This document shows positions 23,752 to 33,265 of a DNA stretch of 64,000 bases, one piece after another. Source of the stretch: Pseudomonadota bacterium (lineage in GTDB: Bacteria > Pseudomonadota > Gammaproteobacteria > Steroidobacterales > Steroidobacteraceae); assembly GCA_023433705.1 (NCBI GenBank), contig JAEYUC010000057.1, forward strand, positions 34,359 through 98,358, read 5' to 3'. Each line of letters starts with the position of its first letter. Position 1 is the stretch's first letter. A program made the translations under genes and the position numbers. Under the pieces are notes generated by a model that saw nothing but the letters and a program-made list of their open reading frames with translations, had not been told where the DNA came from and ran no database searches.

Positions 23752-26008
23752 AACCTGCGCGATATTTTCACTGGTATTTTCGGCGGCACTGTGGGCCGCC
23801 GACGGCGCCGCGGCGCGCACCGTCGACGCGTTGTTGCGCGAACTCGAAGCGCAGGGCGTCGACGTGATCTACAGCTCCGATCTCGTCCCGGCGGGACTCG
23901 CGGCGCCCGAAGGCTTGCAAGGAACGCCCTTGCAGCGTGCCCGGGCGGCGCTCGCATCGCATGGCCTGGCACTGCGCGAGCTCGCGCCCAATCGCTACGT
24001 CGTGGTGCGGCCGGAGCCGCCGCCGGTCGCTCCCTCGCCGGCCGACGAGCCGCTGCAGGAAATCTCCGTCTACGCGAGCCGATACTCGATGGCCGCGCGC
24101 GGTGTCGGCGAGCCACGCGAGATGTCCGCGACCGACATCGAAATGGTGCCCGGCAGTCACGACGATGCATTGCGCGCGCTGCACTCACTGCCCGGGCTCG
24201 CGACGAATATTTCGGGGCGGCCGTACATACGCGGCTCGCTCAGCGAAGACGTGCTCGTGCGCTACGACGACGTCACGCTGCTCGATCCCTTTCATCTCAA
24301 GAATTTCCAGAGCCTGATCAGCGCGATCGATCCGGCGACGATCGAGCGCGTCGAGGTGTTCAGCGGTGGGTTTCCCGTGCGCTACGGCACTCGCTCGGGC
24401 GGCGTCATCGCGATCGACGCGCCGTCGCGCGCCGCCGGCTACGAGAATCGCGCCGCCGCCAGCCTGATCTCGGCGGGCGTATCGTCAATGGGACGCAGCG
24501 AACGTTGGCCGGTCGAATGGGTCGCCGCGATCCGGCGCAGCACGATCGATCTGCTCGATCCGATCGAGGACGATTTCGGGCGACCGCAATTCAGCGATTC
24601 GCTGGGACGTCTGCGCTGGAACCAGGACCACGGCGCGTGGACGCTGGGCTGGCTGTTGCTCGATGACCGCATCGAACTCGGCAACCAGGGCGACGAGGAG
24701 ATCGCCAACGCGACGTATCGCGACCAGTACCTGTGGCTCGCGCGCGATCTGGAATTCGGCTCATCGTTGCGGACCCGCGCGACGGCGGTCCTCACGAATT
24801 CACACCGGCATCGCGACGGCATCCTCGACAACCCTGGAGTCGCGAGTGGCTCGCTCGCCGAAACTTCGGACTTCGAGCGCATCGAGCTCGACAACGTGTG
24901 GACGCTCGATCGCGGCCCGCATGTCACCTACACGTTTGGCGGCGCGGCGGCGGTTTCGCACGCCGAGTACGACTACACGCGCACCGCGCTCTACGATCCG
25001 GCCGTGGCGGCCGCGTTCGGCCGAAGTGTCGCGAACGACCTGACTACCGCATTGCGGCCACGTGTGTTCACCTACGCGCTGCACGCGGCGCGCCGCCAGA
25101 AATGGGAGCGCTTCGAAGCCGAGATCGGCGTGCGGCTGGACGGACAGCACTACAACCTCGGCGGCGACCACACTCAATTCAGCCCGCGCCTGAACCTGCG
25201 CTACGACGCGAGCGATCGTCTGCGCGTGTACGCGTCGGCGGGCCGGTTCACACAGTCGCAACACGTGGAAGAGTGGCGCATCGAGGAGGCGCAAGCCACC
25301 GCCGATTCCGCCCAGGTCGCCGTGCACACCATCGTCGGACTCACTTACGAGACACCGGGGGCGACGCAGCTCGGGCTCGAGCTGTATACGAAGCGCTGGA
25401 CGACCACGGCGCCGTACTTCGACAGCCGACTCGGTCCGCTATCGCTCCTGCCGGACCTGGGGCCCGACCGGATCCGTGTCGAACCGGCGAAATCGGAAAG
25501 TTCGGGCCTCGAGTTCAGTGTCCGCAAGCCGTTCACCAGCCGCGTCACGGGATGGACGACGTTGAGCTGGTCGCGGGTCGCCGACGACATCGGCGACGGC
25601 GACGTGTTGCGCAGTTGGGACCAGCCATTGGCAGCCACGCTCGGGCTTGGGTGGAGCGGCTCGCGCGCCAGCGTTTCCGCACTCGCGGGCTGGCATCGCG
25701 GGTGGCCACGCACGCCGCTCGCGATCGTGTCGGCGAGCGGTGAGCCGGACTCGCTCCTGGTGGGCAATCGCAACGATGAGCGCTGGCGCGATTACTACAC
25801 CTTCGACCTGCGCGGCAGCTGGACCTGGCCGCTTTCCACGGGCGATTTCAAGATCGTGCTCGAGGCGACCAACGCGACGAATCTCGACAACGAATGTTGT
25901 TCCGCGATCTCGCGCGGATCCGATGGTCTGCTCGCGATCGAGACAGATCACTGGTTGCCGGCCATCGTGAACATCGGTTTCTCCTACACCTGGGGGAAGC
26001 CGGACTAG
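23726..26008 (+). CDS. TonB-dependent outer membrane transducer
   Basis: The 760-residue protein starts at GTG 23726 with a signal peptide (ending in AAAR). It then has an N-terminal STN signalling domain (about 30-95: DALLRELEAQGVDVIYSSDL, LQGTPLQRARAAL), a plug domain (DALRALHSLPGLATN, RGSLSEDVLVRYDDV, VEVFSGGFPVRYGTRSGG) and a beta-barrel ending in an aromatic-rich strand (NIGFSYTWGKPD). With the sigma and FecR genes it forms a cell-surface signalling set. The ligand is not evident. No energy-coupling genes are adjacent. Confidence 0.92.
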   Translation: MRLRDRLVRTCAIFSLVFSAALWAADGAAARTVDALLRELEAQGVDVIYSSDLVPAGLAAPEGLQGTPLQRARAALASHGLALRELAPNRYVVVRPEPPPVAPSPADEPLQEISVYASRYSMAARGVGEPREMSATDIEMVPGSHDDALRALHSLPGLATNISGRPYIRGSLSEDVLVRYDDVTLLDPFHLKNFQSLISAIDPATIERVEVFSGGFPVRYGTRSGGVIAIDAPSRAAGYENRAAASLISAGVSSMGRSERWPVEWVAAIRRSTIDLLDPIEDDFGRPQFSDSLGRLRWNQDHGAWTLGWLLLDDRIELGNQGDEEIANATYRDQYLWLARDLEFGSSLRTRATAVLTNSHRHRDGILDNPGVASGSLAETSDFERIELDNVWTLDRGPHVTYTFGGAAAVSHAEYDYTRTALYDPAVAAAFGRSVANDLTTALRPRVFTYALHAARRQKWERFEAEIGVRLDGQHYNLGGDHTQFSPRLNLRYDASDRLRVYASAGRFTQSQHVEEWRIEEAQATADSAQVAVHTIVGLTYETPGATQLGLELYTKRWTTTAPYFDSRLGPLSLLPDLGPDRIRVEPAKSESSGLEFSVRKPFTSRVTGWTTLSWSRVADDIGDGDVLRSWDQPLAATLGLGWSGSRASVSALAGWHRGWPRTPLAIVSASGEPDSLLVGNRNDERWRDYYTFDLRGSWTWPLSTGDFKIVLEATNATNLDNECCSAISRGSDGLLAIETDHWLPAIVNIGFSYTWGKPD

Positions 26009-26062
26009 CGGCGTACCAGGAAGGAGCGACGGGTTCGGTGCGGCGGTGACGTCTCACCGCGC

Positions 26063-27760
26063 ATGGTGGATCACCAGCAGACAGCGTCCGCTAAATTCGC
26101 AGCGACGATGCTCGGGATCGCCATGGCGGCCGCGGGCGCGATGCCCGCGGCCGCACGGGTACTTCCCAGTTTCAATGCGCGCGCGCCGCGGCACGAGGAA
26201 TCGCGTCCTCCGGGCGTGCCCTCCGATGCGGAGCTGGAACGGCTGGACGCGCGCATCGGGACGATTCATCTGAATGGCCGCCATCTCTTCGATCTCGAAC
26301 ACCAGGACGAGAACACGGCGCTCGCACGGGCCGCGAACCGGCTGCACGTGCCGACGCGCGACTCCACGATCGAAACACAACTGCTGTTCAAGAGCGGCGA
26401 TCCGTACCGCCCCGAGGTGCTGGCCGAATCCGCGCGCATCCTGCGCGATACGCGCTACCTGCGTGACGCGCGCGTGCGGCCCGTCGCGTTTCACGACGGG
26501 GTCGTCGACATCGAAGTCACGACGCAGGATGTGTGGACGTTCAATCCCGGCATCTCCTTCGGCCGGCACGGCGGCAAGAACACCGCCGGCTTCGAGCTCG
26601 AGGACCTCAACTTCCTCGGATTCGGCACCCAGCTGGGTATCGGCCTCAAATCCGGGGTCGATCGCGATTCCAGATTCATCCACTACCGCGACCGCCAGCT
26701 CGGCGAATCCTGGTGGGATCTCGCGGCGGGATATTCGGACAACAGCGACGGCCGTCTCGCCGAGTTCTCGCTCGAGCGTCCGTTCTACGCGCTCGACGCC
26801 CGTTGGGCCGCAGGCGTCGCGTTCACCGATGACGAGCGCGTCGACTCACGTTACGACCTCGGCGAGGTGGTGGATCGCTTCGAGACGCGGGAAAGAGTCT
26901 CATCTATCTATTGGGGAAGGTCGCGCGGATTGATCGGAGACTGGGCGCGCCGCCTCACGTTCGGGCTCACCTACGAGCAGCACGAATTCGGCCCGGCCGA
27001 CGATGTGGTTCCGCAACTGCTGCCGTCGGACCGGACTCTCGTGTATCCGTGGGTGGCGGCGGAATGGGTCGAGGACGATTTCCGCACCGCGCGCAACCGC
27101 GACCAGATAGGCAAGATAGAGGACTTCTCGCTCGGCTGGTATGCGCGTGCGCAGTTGGGCTTCGCCGGCAAGACGCTTGGCTCGGATCGCGACTCGCTCG
27201 TGTTCTCCGGCAAGTTGTCGAACGGCCTGTCGTTCGGCGAGCGCCAGACCCTGTTCCTGGGCCTCGACACGCAGGGACGCGTCGAAGACGGCGGCATCGC
27301 GGATGGATTGTTGGGCGCCTCCGCCCGGTACTACTTCCGTCAGTCCCCGCGCCGTGTCCTGTATCTCGGCGCGTCGGCGGAAGCCGGTCGGAACCTGGAC
27401 ATCGATCACCAGCTGCTGCTCGGCGGCGACAACGGGCTCCGCGGCTATCCACTGCGTTACCAGGCCGGTGAGGGGCGTTGGCTGATCACGGCCGAACAGC
27501 GCTTCTTCACCGATTGGTATCCCTTCCAGCTCTTCAACGTCGGTGCCGCGGTGTTCGCGGACGTCGGCGCGACGTTCGGTCGCGACCCGCTCGGCGCGCC
27601 GTCGCAAGGCGTGCTCAAGGACGTCGGCTTCGGCCTGCGCCTCGGCAACAACCGCTCCGCACTGGGCAACGTTCTGCACATCGACGTCGCGTTTCCGCTG
27701 GACGGGGACTCGTCCATTCGCAACGTCCAGTTCCTCATCGAAACCAAGAAGAGCTTCTGA
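26063..27760 (+). CDS. Omp85/BamA-like outer membrane protein with POTRA region
   Basis: The 565-residue exported protein has a signal peptide (about 1-31), one clear POTRA-like module (about 100-160: LLFKSGDPYRPEVLAESARI, DVWTF) and a 16-strand-type barrel. The conserved LRGYPLRYQAGEG near residue 455 corresponds to the Omp85 (V/I)RGY motif. It is far shorter than BamA and has too few POTRA domains for that role. It may be a patatin-like or TamA-like insertase or a transporter. It starts 54 bases after the receptor gene and overlaps eptA by one base. Confidence 0.82.
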   Translation: MVDHQQTASAKFAATMLGIAMAAAGAMPAAARVLPSFNARAPRHEESRPPGVPSDAELERLDARIGTIHLNGRHLFDLEHQDENTALARAANRLHVPTRDSTIETQLLFKSGDPYRPEVLAESARILRDTRYLRDARVRPVAFHDGVVDIEVTTQDVWTFNPGISFGRHGGKNTAGFELEDLNFLGFGTQLGIGLKSGVDRDSRFIHYRDRQLGESWWDLAAGYSDNSDGRLAEFSLERPFYALDARWAAGVAFTDDERVDSRYDLGEVVDRFETRERVSSIYWGRSRGLIGDWARRLTFGLTYEQHEFGPADDVVPQLLPSDRTLVYPWVAAEWVEDDFRTARNRDQIGKIEDFSLGWYARAQLGFAGKTLGSDRDSLVFSGKLSNGLSFGERQTLFLGLDTQGRVEDGGIADGLLGASARYYFRQSPRRVLYLGASAEAGRNLDIDHQLLLGGDNGLRGYPLRYQAGEGRWLITAEQRFFTDWYPFQLFNVGAAVFADVGATFGRDPLGAPSQGVLKDVGFGLRLGNNRSALGNVLHIDVAFPLDGDSSIRNVQFLIETKKSF

Positions 27761-29406
27761 TGCTCAATTCCTTCGCCCGAAGCCGCCCGACGCTGCGACC
27801 CGAACTACTCGCCCTGCTGGTTTCCGCCTGGATGGTCGCCACGGCCAACGGCGCGTGGTGGCGCGCCGTCGGCGCCGGTCGATCCTGGCTCGATCCCGAG
27901 AGCTGGCTGTTTGCGGCCTGCTGTTTCGTGGCGTTGGCGGCTTTGCATTTCGCTTTGCTCGCGCCACTCGCGAATCGCTGGGTCGCGAAGCCGCTGCTCG
28001 GCCTGCTGATCGTCGTCGCCGCGTGCGCGGCCTACTACATGCGCAACTTCGCCATCCTGCTCGACCCGCCGATGGTGCGAAACATCCTGCGCACCGACAC
28101 GCGCGAGGCGGGCGATCTGGTGACGGCCGGAATGATCGCGTGGGTCGTCGGATGGTCCGCGCTTCCGCTCGCATTCATCGGCTTCGTGAGAATCGAGCAC
28201 CGGCCGCTGCTCCCGGCGCTCGCCGCGCGCATCGCCAGCATCGTCATCGCGGTCGTCGTCGCGGTGCTGGCGGTGCTGCCGGTTTCGCGCGACATCACGT
28301 CGTTGATGCGCAATCAGCGCACGGCGCGGTATCTCATCACGCCCGCCAACCTGATTTACGGGCTTGCAGTGACGTCGGCGGACGATGTCGCCGCGCCGCA
28401 CGGGCCGCGCGAAAGCCTCGGCGCGGACGCTCACCTGGTGCGCGTGACGCTCGCGCAAAGGCCGAGGGTCCTGGTGCTGGTCGTCGGGGAGACTGCCCGC
28501 GCCGCCAATTTCTCGCTGCTCGGGTATCGCCGCGAGACGAATCCGCGGCTCGCGAAGCTCGATGTCGCCGCGTTCGGCGACGTGAGTTCGTGTGGCACCT
28601 CCACCGAGGTTTCGGTGCCGTGCATGTTTTCCGCGCTCGGCCGCGAGAAGTACGACGAACGCCGGATCCGTCATTCCGAAGGACTGCTCGACGTGCTCGT
28701 GCGCGCCGGTTACGCGGTGAAGTGGTTCGACAACCAGTCGGGATGCAAGGGCGTGTGCGAGGGAGCAGGCATCGAATACGTCCGGCTGTGCGGCGACGAC
28801 CGCTGCCAGGACGGGGCGCTCGTCGCGCGGCTCGCGGCCGAACTACCGCGAATCGAGCGCGATACCGTCATCGTGCTGCACATGATGGGCAATCATGGTC
28901 CCGCCTACTTCAAGCGATATCCGCGGGAATTCCGCCAATTCATGCCCGACTGCGCAACCGCGCAGTTGCGCGACTGCACCCGGGCGGAGGTCGTGAACGC
29001 ATACGACAACGCCATCCTCTACACCGATCACGTGCTGGGCGAAGTCGTCGGACAACTTTCGGCGGCGGCCGACCGGCTGGACGGGGCGATGTTGTACGTC
29101 TCGGACCATGGCGAATCGCTGGGCGAGCACGGCCTGTACCTCCACGGTTTGCCGTACGCGATCGCGCCCAGCCAGCAGACCCGCGTGCCGATGATCGTGT
29201 GGATTTCGAGGTCCCTGCGCACCAGCGGCGACGTCGACATGACATGTTTGCGCCGCAAGGCTCATGCCGCGTTTTCTCACGACAATCTGTTCCACTCGGT
29301 TCTCGGGCTCATGAACGTCGACACGGCGGTGTACCGCGCCGAGCGCGACATCTTCGATGGCTGCCGAGGCGTGCCCGGCCGTGCCTATGCGCACGTGTTG
29401 CAGTAA
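27760..29406 (+). CDS. eptA: Lipid A phosphoethanolamine transferase
   Basis: This 548-residue inner membrane enzyme has five N-terminal helices and a periplasmic alkaline-phosphatase-fold domain. It adds phosphoethanolamine to lipid A and so lowers the negative surface charge. The zinc/nucleophile residues are E244 (VVGETARAAN) and T280 (SCGTSTEVSVPCMF), with SDHGESLGEHG as the second metal motif. Paired cysteines for disulfides are present. The start codon lies in the stop of the upstream Omp85-like gene (TGATG). PhoPQ/PmrAB-type control is usual, but here it may ride with the receptor operon. Confidence 0.94.
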   Translation: MLNSFARSRPTLRPELLALLVSAWMVATANGAWWRAVGAGRSWLDPESWLFAACCFVALAALHFALLAPLANRWVAKPLLGLLIVVAACAAYYMRNFAILLDPPMVRNILRTDTREAGDLVTAGMIAWVVGWSALPLAFIGFVRIEHRPLLPALAARIASIVIAVVVAVLAVLPVSRDITSLMRNQRTARYLITPANLIYGLAVTSADDVAAPHGPRESLGADAHLVRVTLAQRPRVLVLVVGETARAANFSLLGYRRETNPRLAKLDVAAFGDVSSCGTSTEVSVPCMFSALGREKYDERRIRHSEGLLDVLVRAGYAVKWFDNQSGCKGVCEGAGIEYVRLCGDDRCQDGALVARLAAELPRIERDTVIVLHMMGNHGPAYFKRYPREFRQFMPDCATAQLRDCTRAEVVNAYDNAILYTDHVLGEVVGQLSAAADRLDGAMLYVSDHGESLGEHGLYLHGLPYAIAPSQQTRVPMIVWISRSLRTSGDVDMTCLRRKAHAAFSHDNLFHSVLGLMNVDTAVYRAERDIFDGCRGVPGRAYAHVLQ

Positions 29407-29415
29407 TGTTGGGCG

Positions 29416-29898
29416 ATGGACAAGCCCAGCCTGAACCTCGTGCGCGCCGCCGACGTCGCCGATCACTTGCAGCAATTCTCACACCCGTGGAATCCGAACT
29501 CCGAGATGCACGGTATGCAGCTCGCGCGCAGCGTCGGACTCAAGCGCACGGGCGTGAACCTGATCCGCGTGCCGCCCGGCCGCGAGTCGTACGTCTACCA
29601 TTCGCATCGGTATGAAGAGGAGTGGATCTACGTGCTCTCGGGTCGCGCCACCGCGGTGATCGACGACGTGGAGTACGAGGTCGGCCCCGGCGACTTCATG
29701 GGATTCCCGACGCCGTCGGTCGCGCACCTGATGCGCAATACGGGCACCGAAGATCTCGTCTACCTGGCGGGCGGTGAGAGTCGCGAATTCGACGTCGCGG
29801 AATTCCCGAAGCTCGGCAAGCGGATGGTGCGCATGGGCGACCAGGTGGACATCTACGACGCGAGCGATGCCAAGCCCTTCGGTCCGATCACGGGCTGA
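29416..29898 (+). CDS. Cupin-domain protein
   Basis: This 160-residue single-domain cupin has first motif YHSHRYEEEWIYVLSG (metal ligands H, H, E) and second motif PTPSVAHLM (H). A conserved GDFMGFP turn and an AKPFGPITG tail resemble the group annotated as quercetin- or mannose-isomerase-like cupins of unknown substrate. It starts ten bases after eptA and so probably belongs to the same transcript. Confidence 0.82.
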   Translation: MDKPSLNLVRAADVADHLQQFSHPWNPNSEMHGMQLARSVGLKRTGVNLIRVPPGRESYVYHSHRYEEEWIYVLSGRATAVIDDVEYEVGPGDFMGFPTPSVAHLMRNTGTEDLVYLAGGESREFDVAEFPKLGKRMVRMGDQVDIYDASDAKPFGPITG

Positions 29899-29946
29899 TC
29901 GGCAGGGTGGAGCCCGGCGAAACGGACCCCACCGATCATCGATGCC

Positions 29947-31068
29947 TCATCCGGCTTGCTTCGCTTTCCACGCCGCGAGCACAGTCGCCTCCTTGTCCGC
30001 GGCGATGCCCGACTTGAGTCTTTCACGTTCCTCGGCCGGGCGGGACAGATGCCAGGCGAGAGTATCTTCCACCGTCCTGGCGATCGGCGTGATCGTCAGG
30101 CCCTTGGCGCGCGCCGCGGCATTACTCGTGCCCGCGAACGCGGCCTCGTCTCCCTTCGCGGGCAGCCACACCGGCATCTCGGCCCACGGCGCGACCTGCT
30201 GCGCCTCCAGGAAGTCGGCCGGTAGATAGACTGCGCGCGGCTCGTCGGCCGGCTTCGCGAGCTTCTTCGCCGCCGCGATCGACGCATCCGTGAGCTCGCC
30301 GAACTTGAACGCATTCGGGTCGGAGACGAGGTTGTAGACGCCCGTGACGCTGTTTTCGACCGCGTTCAGCGTGAATGCCGCGAGGTCGCGCACGTCGATG
30401 ACCTGGAACGGGTCCCCGGGCGCGCCCGGTGCGATGAACTCGCCGCCGCGCGCGGCGCGCGCCGGCCAGTACGTGAAGCGGTCGGTGTTGTCGTCGGGCC
30501 CGACGATGAGCCCCGGACGGATGACCGTGGTGCGGCCCGGCATCGCCTTCTCGGCCGCCTGTTCGCACAGTGCCTTCAGCGGGCCGTACGTTTCGCCGTC
30601 GACCTTCTCGATGGTTTCATCCGCGAGTTTGCCCACCGGGGACTTCTCGTCGCGCGGCTCGCTGAACGTCGGATACACCGAGACCGACGAAACGAACACG
30701 TATTGCTTCACCTTCGGCGCCAGTAGTTCGGCCGACAGGCGCACTTGGCGCGGCACGTAGCCGGAGTTGTCGATGACCGCATCCCACTCGCGGTCCTTGA
30801 GACCGTCGATCTGGCCGTTGCGATCGCCGAGGATCCGTTCGATCTCCTGAAAACGATCCGTCTTCGTCTTGCCGCGATTGAAGAACGTGACCGTGTGCCC
30901 GCGTTCGAGCGCGAGCTCCGTCATGTGCAGCCCGATGAAGCGCGTGCCGCCGAGAATGAGGATCTTCAGCGGTTTCTTCGCTTTCTTCGATGTCTTCGCG
31001 GGCCAGGCGGGCGCGATTCCCGCGAGCGTGCCCGCGGCGGCCAGAGTCAGGAGAGTGCGGCGTTTCAT
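29947..31068 (-). CDS. Tat-exported NAD-dependent epimerase/dehydratase homologue
   Basis: The 373-residue protein begins with a twin-arginine type signal (MKRRTLLTLAAAGTLAG, then PAWPA). An extended short-chain dehydrogenase fold follows: GGTRFIG nucleotide motif near 55, SSVSVYPT, and YGPLKALCE (the YxxxK pair). Length and pattern fit NAD-dependent epimerase-like proteins related to UDP-sugar epimerases. AGGAG lies eight bases before the start. It is co-directional with the S9 peptidase upstream, 14 bases apart. A periplasmic Rossmann enzyme would have to be exported folded with its cofactor. Confidence 0.85.
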   Translation of the reverse strand: MKRRTLLTLAAAGTLAGIAPAWPAKTSKKAKKPLKILILGGTRFIGLHMTELALERGHTVTFFNRGKTKTDRFQEIERILGDRNGQIDGLKDREWDAVIDNSGYVPRQVRLSAELLAPKVKQYVFVSSVSVYPTFSEPRDEKSPVGKLADETIEKVDGETYGPLKALCEQAAEKAMPGRTTVIRPGLIVGPDDNTDRFTYWPARAARGGEFIAPGAPGDPFQVIDVRDLAAFTLNAVENSVTGVYNLVSDPNAFKFGELTDASIAAAKKLAKPADEPRAVYLPADFLEAQQVAPWAEMPVWLPAKGDEAAFAGTSNAAARAKGLTITPIARTVEDTLAWHLSRPAEERERLKSGIAADKEATVLAAWKAKQAG

Positions 31069-31082
31069 GGGAGTGCTCCTCG

Positions 31083-33122
31083 TCAATACGGACCCGGCGC
31101 GGCATGGGTTGCGACCCAGTCGCGCACGGCCTGGTACCAGAACAGCGAGTTCTGCGGTTTCAGAACCCAATGATTTTCGTCGGGGAAATACACGAGCTTC
31201 GACGGCACGCCGATCTTCTGCAGCGTGTTGAACAGTTCGAGACTGTGGTTGACCGGCACTCGCAGGTCCTGCTGGCCGTGGATGATCAGCGTGGGCGTCT
31301 TGAAGTTGGCCGCCGACATGTGTGGCGAGTACTTCTGGAATTCCTCGGGCTTCTCCCAGAAATTGAAGAAGCGCTCCTTGCCGCTGCCGTAGTCGGCGCC
31401 CTGCTGAGTGTACAGGTTGTAGACCGCCGCGTGCGCGACCAGCGCCTTGAACGGGTGGGGTCGCCCTAACAACGTGGTGGCGAGGAATCCGCCGTAGCTG
31501 CCACCCGCGGCGACCATGCGCTCCGGGTCGACGAATGGCTGCGACTTCAGCCACTCCGCGGCCTTGATGGTGTCTTCGTAGGGCAGCGAGATCCAGTCGG
31601 GATTGATCGAGTCCGCGAACTCCTGGCCGAAACCGCTCGAGCCGTGGAAGTTGTGCCACGCGACGACGTATCCCCAGCCCGCGAACACTTCCGCGTTCCA
31701 GCGCCATTGCAGCGCATCGGTGATGCCGACGTGCGGTCCGCCGTGCATCAGCAACATCACGGGATACTTCTTCGATGCGTCGAAGCCGGGTGGATAGACG
31801 ACCCACATCTGGATGGGCGCGTTGCGCGCGCCCGTGTACGTCACGCTCTCCACCTTCGCGCGCGACAGGGCCGCGAGCGCCGCATCGTTGAACGTGGACA
31901 GCCTGGTCACCGCCCCATTGCGGGCGATCGACACCAGCGTCGGCGGCTCGGTGAAACTCTGGCGGATCGCGACGAGTCCCTTGCCGTTGGCCGAAGGCGC
32001 GAGCGCACCGTACGAAGACTCGCGCGTCACGGCTTGCGGCGCGCCGCCGCCTGCGCTGAAGCGATACACGCGACGTGTGCCGGCGTCGTCGATCGATCCC
32101 AACAAGCTGCGCGAACCCGATTCCCACGCGATGCCCGACACCGAGCGATCCCAGTCCTCGGTGAGTCCCGCCGTCGTACCCGCGGCGCGGTCGAAGAGCA
32201 TCAGCCGCCCGCGATCCGCGTAAAAACGCAGCACGCGTTGCTGGATGAAGGCGAGCTTCCGGCCGTCCGGGCTGTATCGCGGCGAGTCATCGTCAGCCTT
32301 GTTCGACTCGGTGATGTTGCGCGCGGGCTTGCAGCCGCAGGAGGGCAACAGGATGACGTCGGTATTACGCTCGACGCCGGAAGTGTCGACGTCGGCGACG
32401 AACGCAACCTCGAGACCGTCGGGCGAGATGTCGTAAGAGGTCGCATCGACGTCCTGGCGCGCGAGATTGAAACCCGACATGCGCGTGATCGCGATCGGCT
32501 CGCCGCCCTCGAGCGCGATCGAGAAGAGCTGCGGCAGGCGATCGTCGAAGTAGCGATCGAAATAGGAGATCGGCGCTTTCGACCACACGCGGGCGGTCAT
32601 TTTCGACGCCTCGCGTTCCTTCTTGCGCGCGGCCTGGTCCTCCCAGCGCACCACGTCCGACCAGACTTCACTGACGAACGCGATGCGTTTGCTGTCCGGA
32701 AACCACTTGGGCACCGAAACACCGGTCGGGATGTTGGTGACGCGGCGTGCTTCGCCGCCGTCGATAGCGATCACGTAGACCTGCGGTTCCGTGTCGTCGC
32801 CGCGCTTCGAGACGAACGCGATCCACTTTCCGTCGGGACTCACCGTGGGCTGGGTGTCGTTGGCCTTGTCGCTCGTGAGTTGACGCGGCGCGCCGCCGGC
32901 CACCGGGAAAAGCCACAGGTCGGTCAGCCCCTTGTTCTCGGCGACGTCGATCGTGGTGACCGGGACCACGGCATGGCTTCCATCCGGCGCGATGGCGGGA
33001 TCGCCGAGACGTTTGAGCGCCCACATCGTTTCGGCGGTCAGCGGGGATGCGTTCGCGGGAGCCTGGGCGGCGGCGGAAAAAACGCAGCCCCACGCGGTGA
33101 GCGCAAGCAGCAATCGATGCAT
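31083..33122 (-). CDS. S9-family prolyl oligopeptidase, exported
   Basis: The 679-residue protein has a signal peptide (MHRLLLALTAWGCVFSAAAQA), an N-terminal WD40-like beta-propeller (repeats such as PTVSPDGKWIAFVSKRGD and PRYSPDGRKLAFIQQ) and a C-terminal alpha/beta-hydrolase domain. The catalytic serine is S542 in GGSYGGF; the Asp lies in GQQDLRVP and the His in ENHWV. It resembles acylaminoacyl peptidase/dipeptidyl peptidase types that clip short peptides in the periplasm. Confidence 0.93.
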   Translation of the reverse strand: MHRLLLALTAWGCVFSAAAQAPANASPLTAETMWALKRLGDPAIAPDGSHAVVPVTTIDVAENKGLTDLWLFPVAGGAPRQLTSDKANDTQPTVSPDGKWIAFVSKRGDDTEPQVYVIAIDGGEARRVTNIPTGVSVPKWFPDSKRIAFVSEVWSDVVRWEDQAARKKEREASKMTARVWSKAPISYFDRYFDDRLPQLFSIALEGGEPIAITRMSGFNLARQDVDATSYDISPDGLEVAFVADVDTSGVERNTDVILLPSCGCKPARNITESNKADDDSPRYSPDGRKLAFIQQRVLRFYADRGRLMLFDRAAGTTAGLTEDWDRSVSGIAWESGSRSLLGSIDDAGTRRVYRFSAGGGAPQAVTRESSYGALAPSANGKGLVAIRQSFTEPPTLVSIARNGAVTRLSTFNDAALAALSRAKVESVTYTGARNAPIQMWVVYPPGFDASKKYPVMLLMHGGPHVGITDALQWRWNAEVFAGWGYVVAWHNFHGSSGFGQEFADSINPDWISLPYEDTIKAAEWLKSQPFVDPERMVAAGGSYGGFLATTLLGRPHPFKALVAHAAVYNLYTQQGADYGSGKERFFNFWEKPEEFQKYSPHMSAANFKTPTLIIHGQQDLRVPVNHSLELFNTLQKIGVPSKLVYFPDENHWVLKPQNSLFWYQAVRDWVATHAAPGPY

Positions 33123-33265
33123 GTGAGACCCGATTTCGTTGAGCGCCTGCAAGAGCGCGAATGCGGCCATTCTGACGACGCCGGTTCGGCGGCGGCAAGC
33201 CGTACCGGATCGTTCCATCGAACTGTCCCTTCGCTTCGGCTCGCGCGGTTGCGAAAATCCCCCGT

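Noticed and set aside
27760..29406. An acquired mcr-type colistin resistance gene
   Set aside because: The gene is embedded with overlaps in a chromosomal operon, shares the local base composition and has no insertion sequence nearby; it looks like a native eptA.
27543..29615. 690-residue plus-strand frame over the Omp85-like, eptA and cupin genes
   Set aside because: It crosses three real genes in a wrong frame; composition is Arg/Ala-rich.
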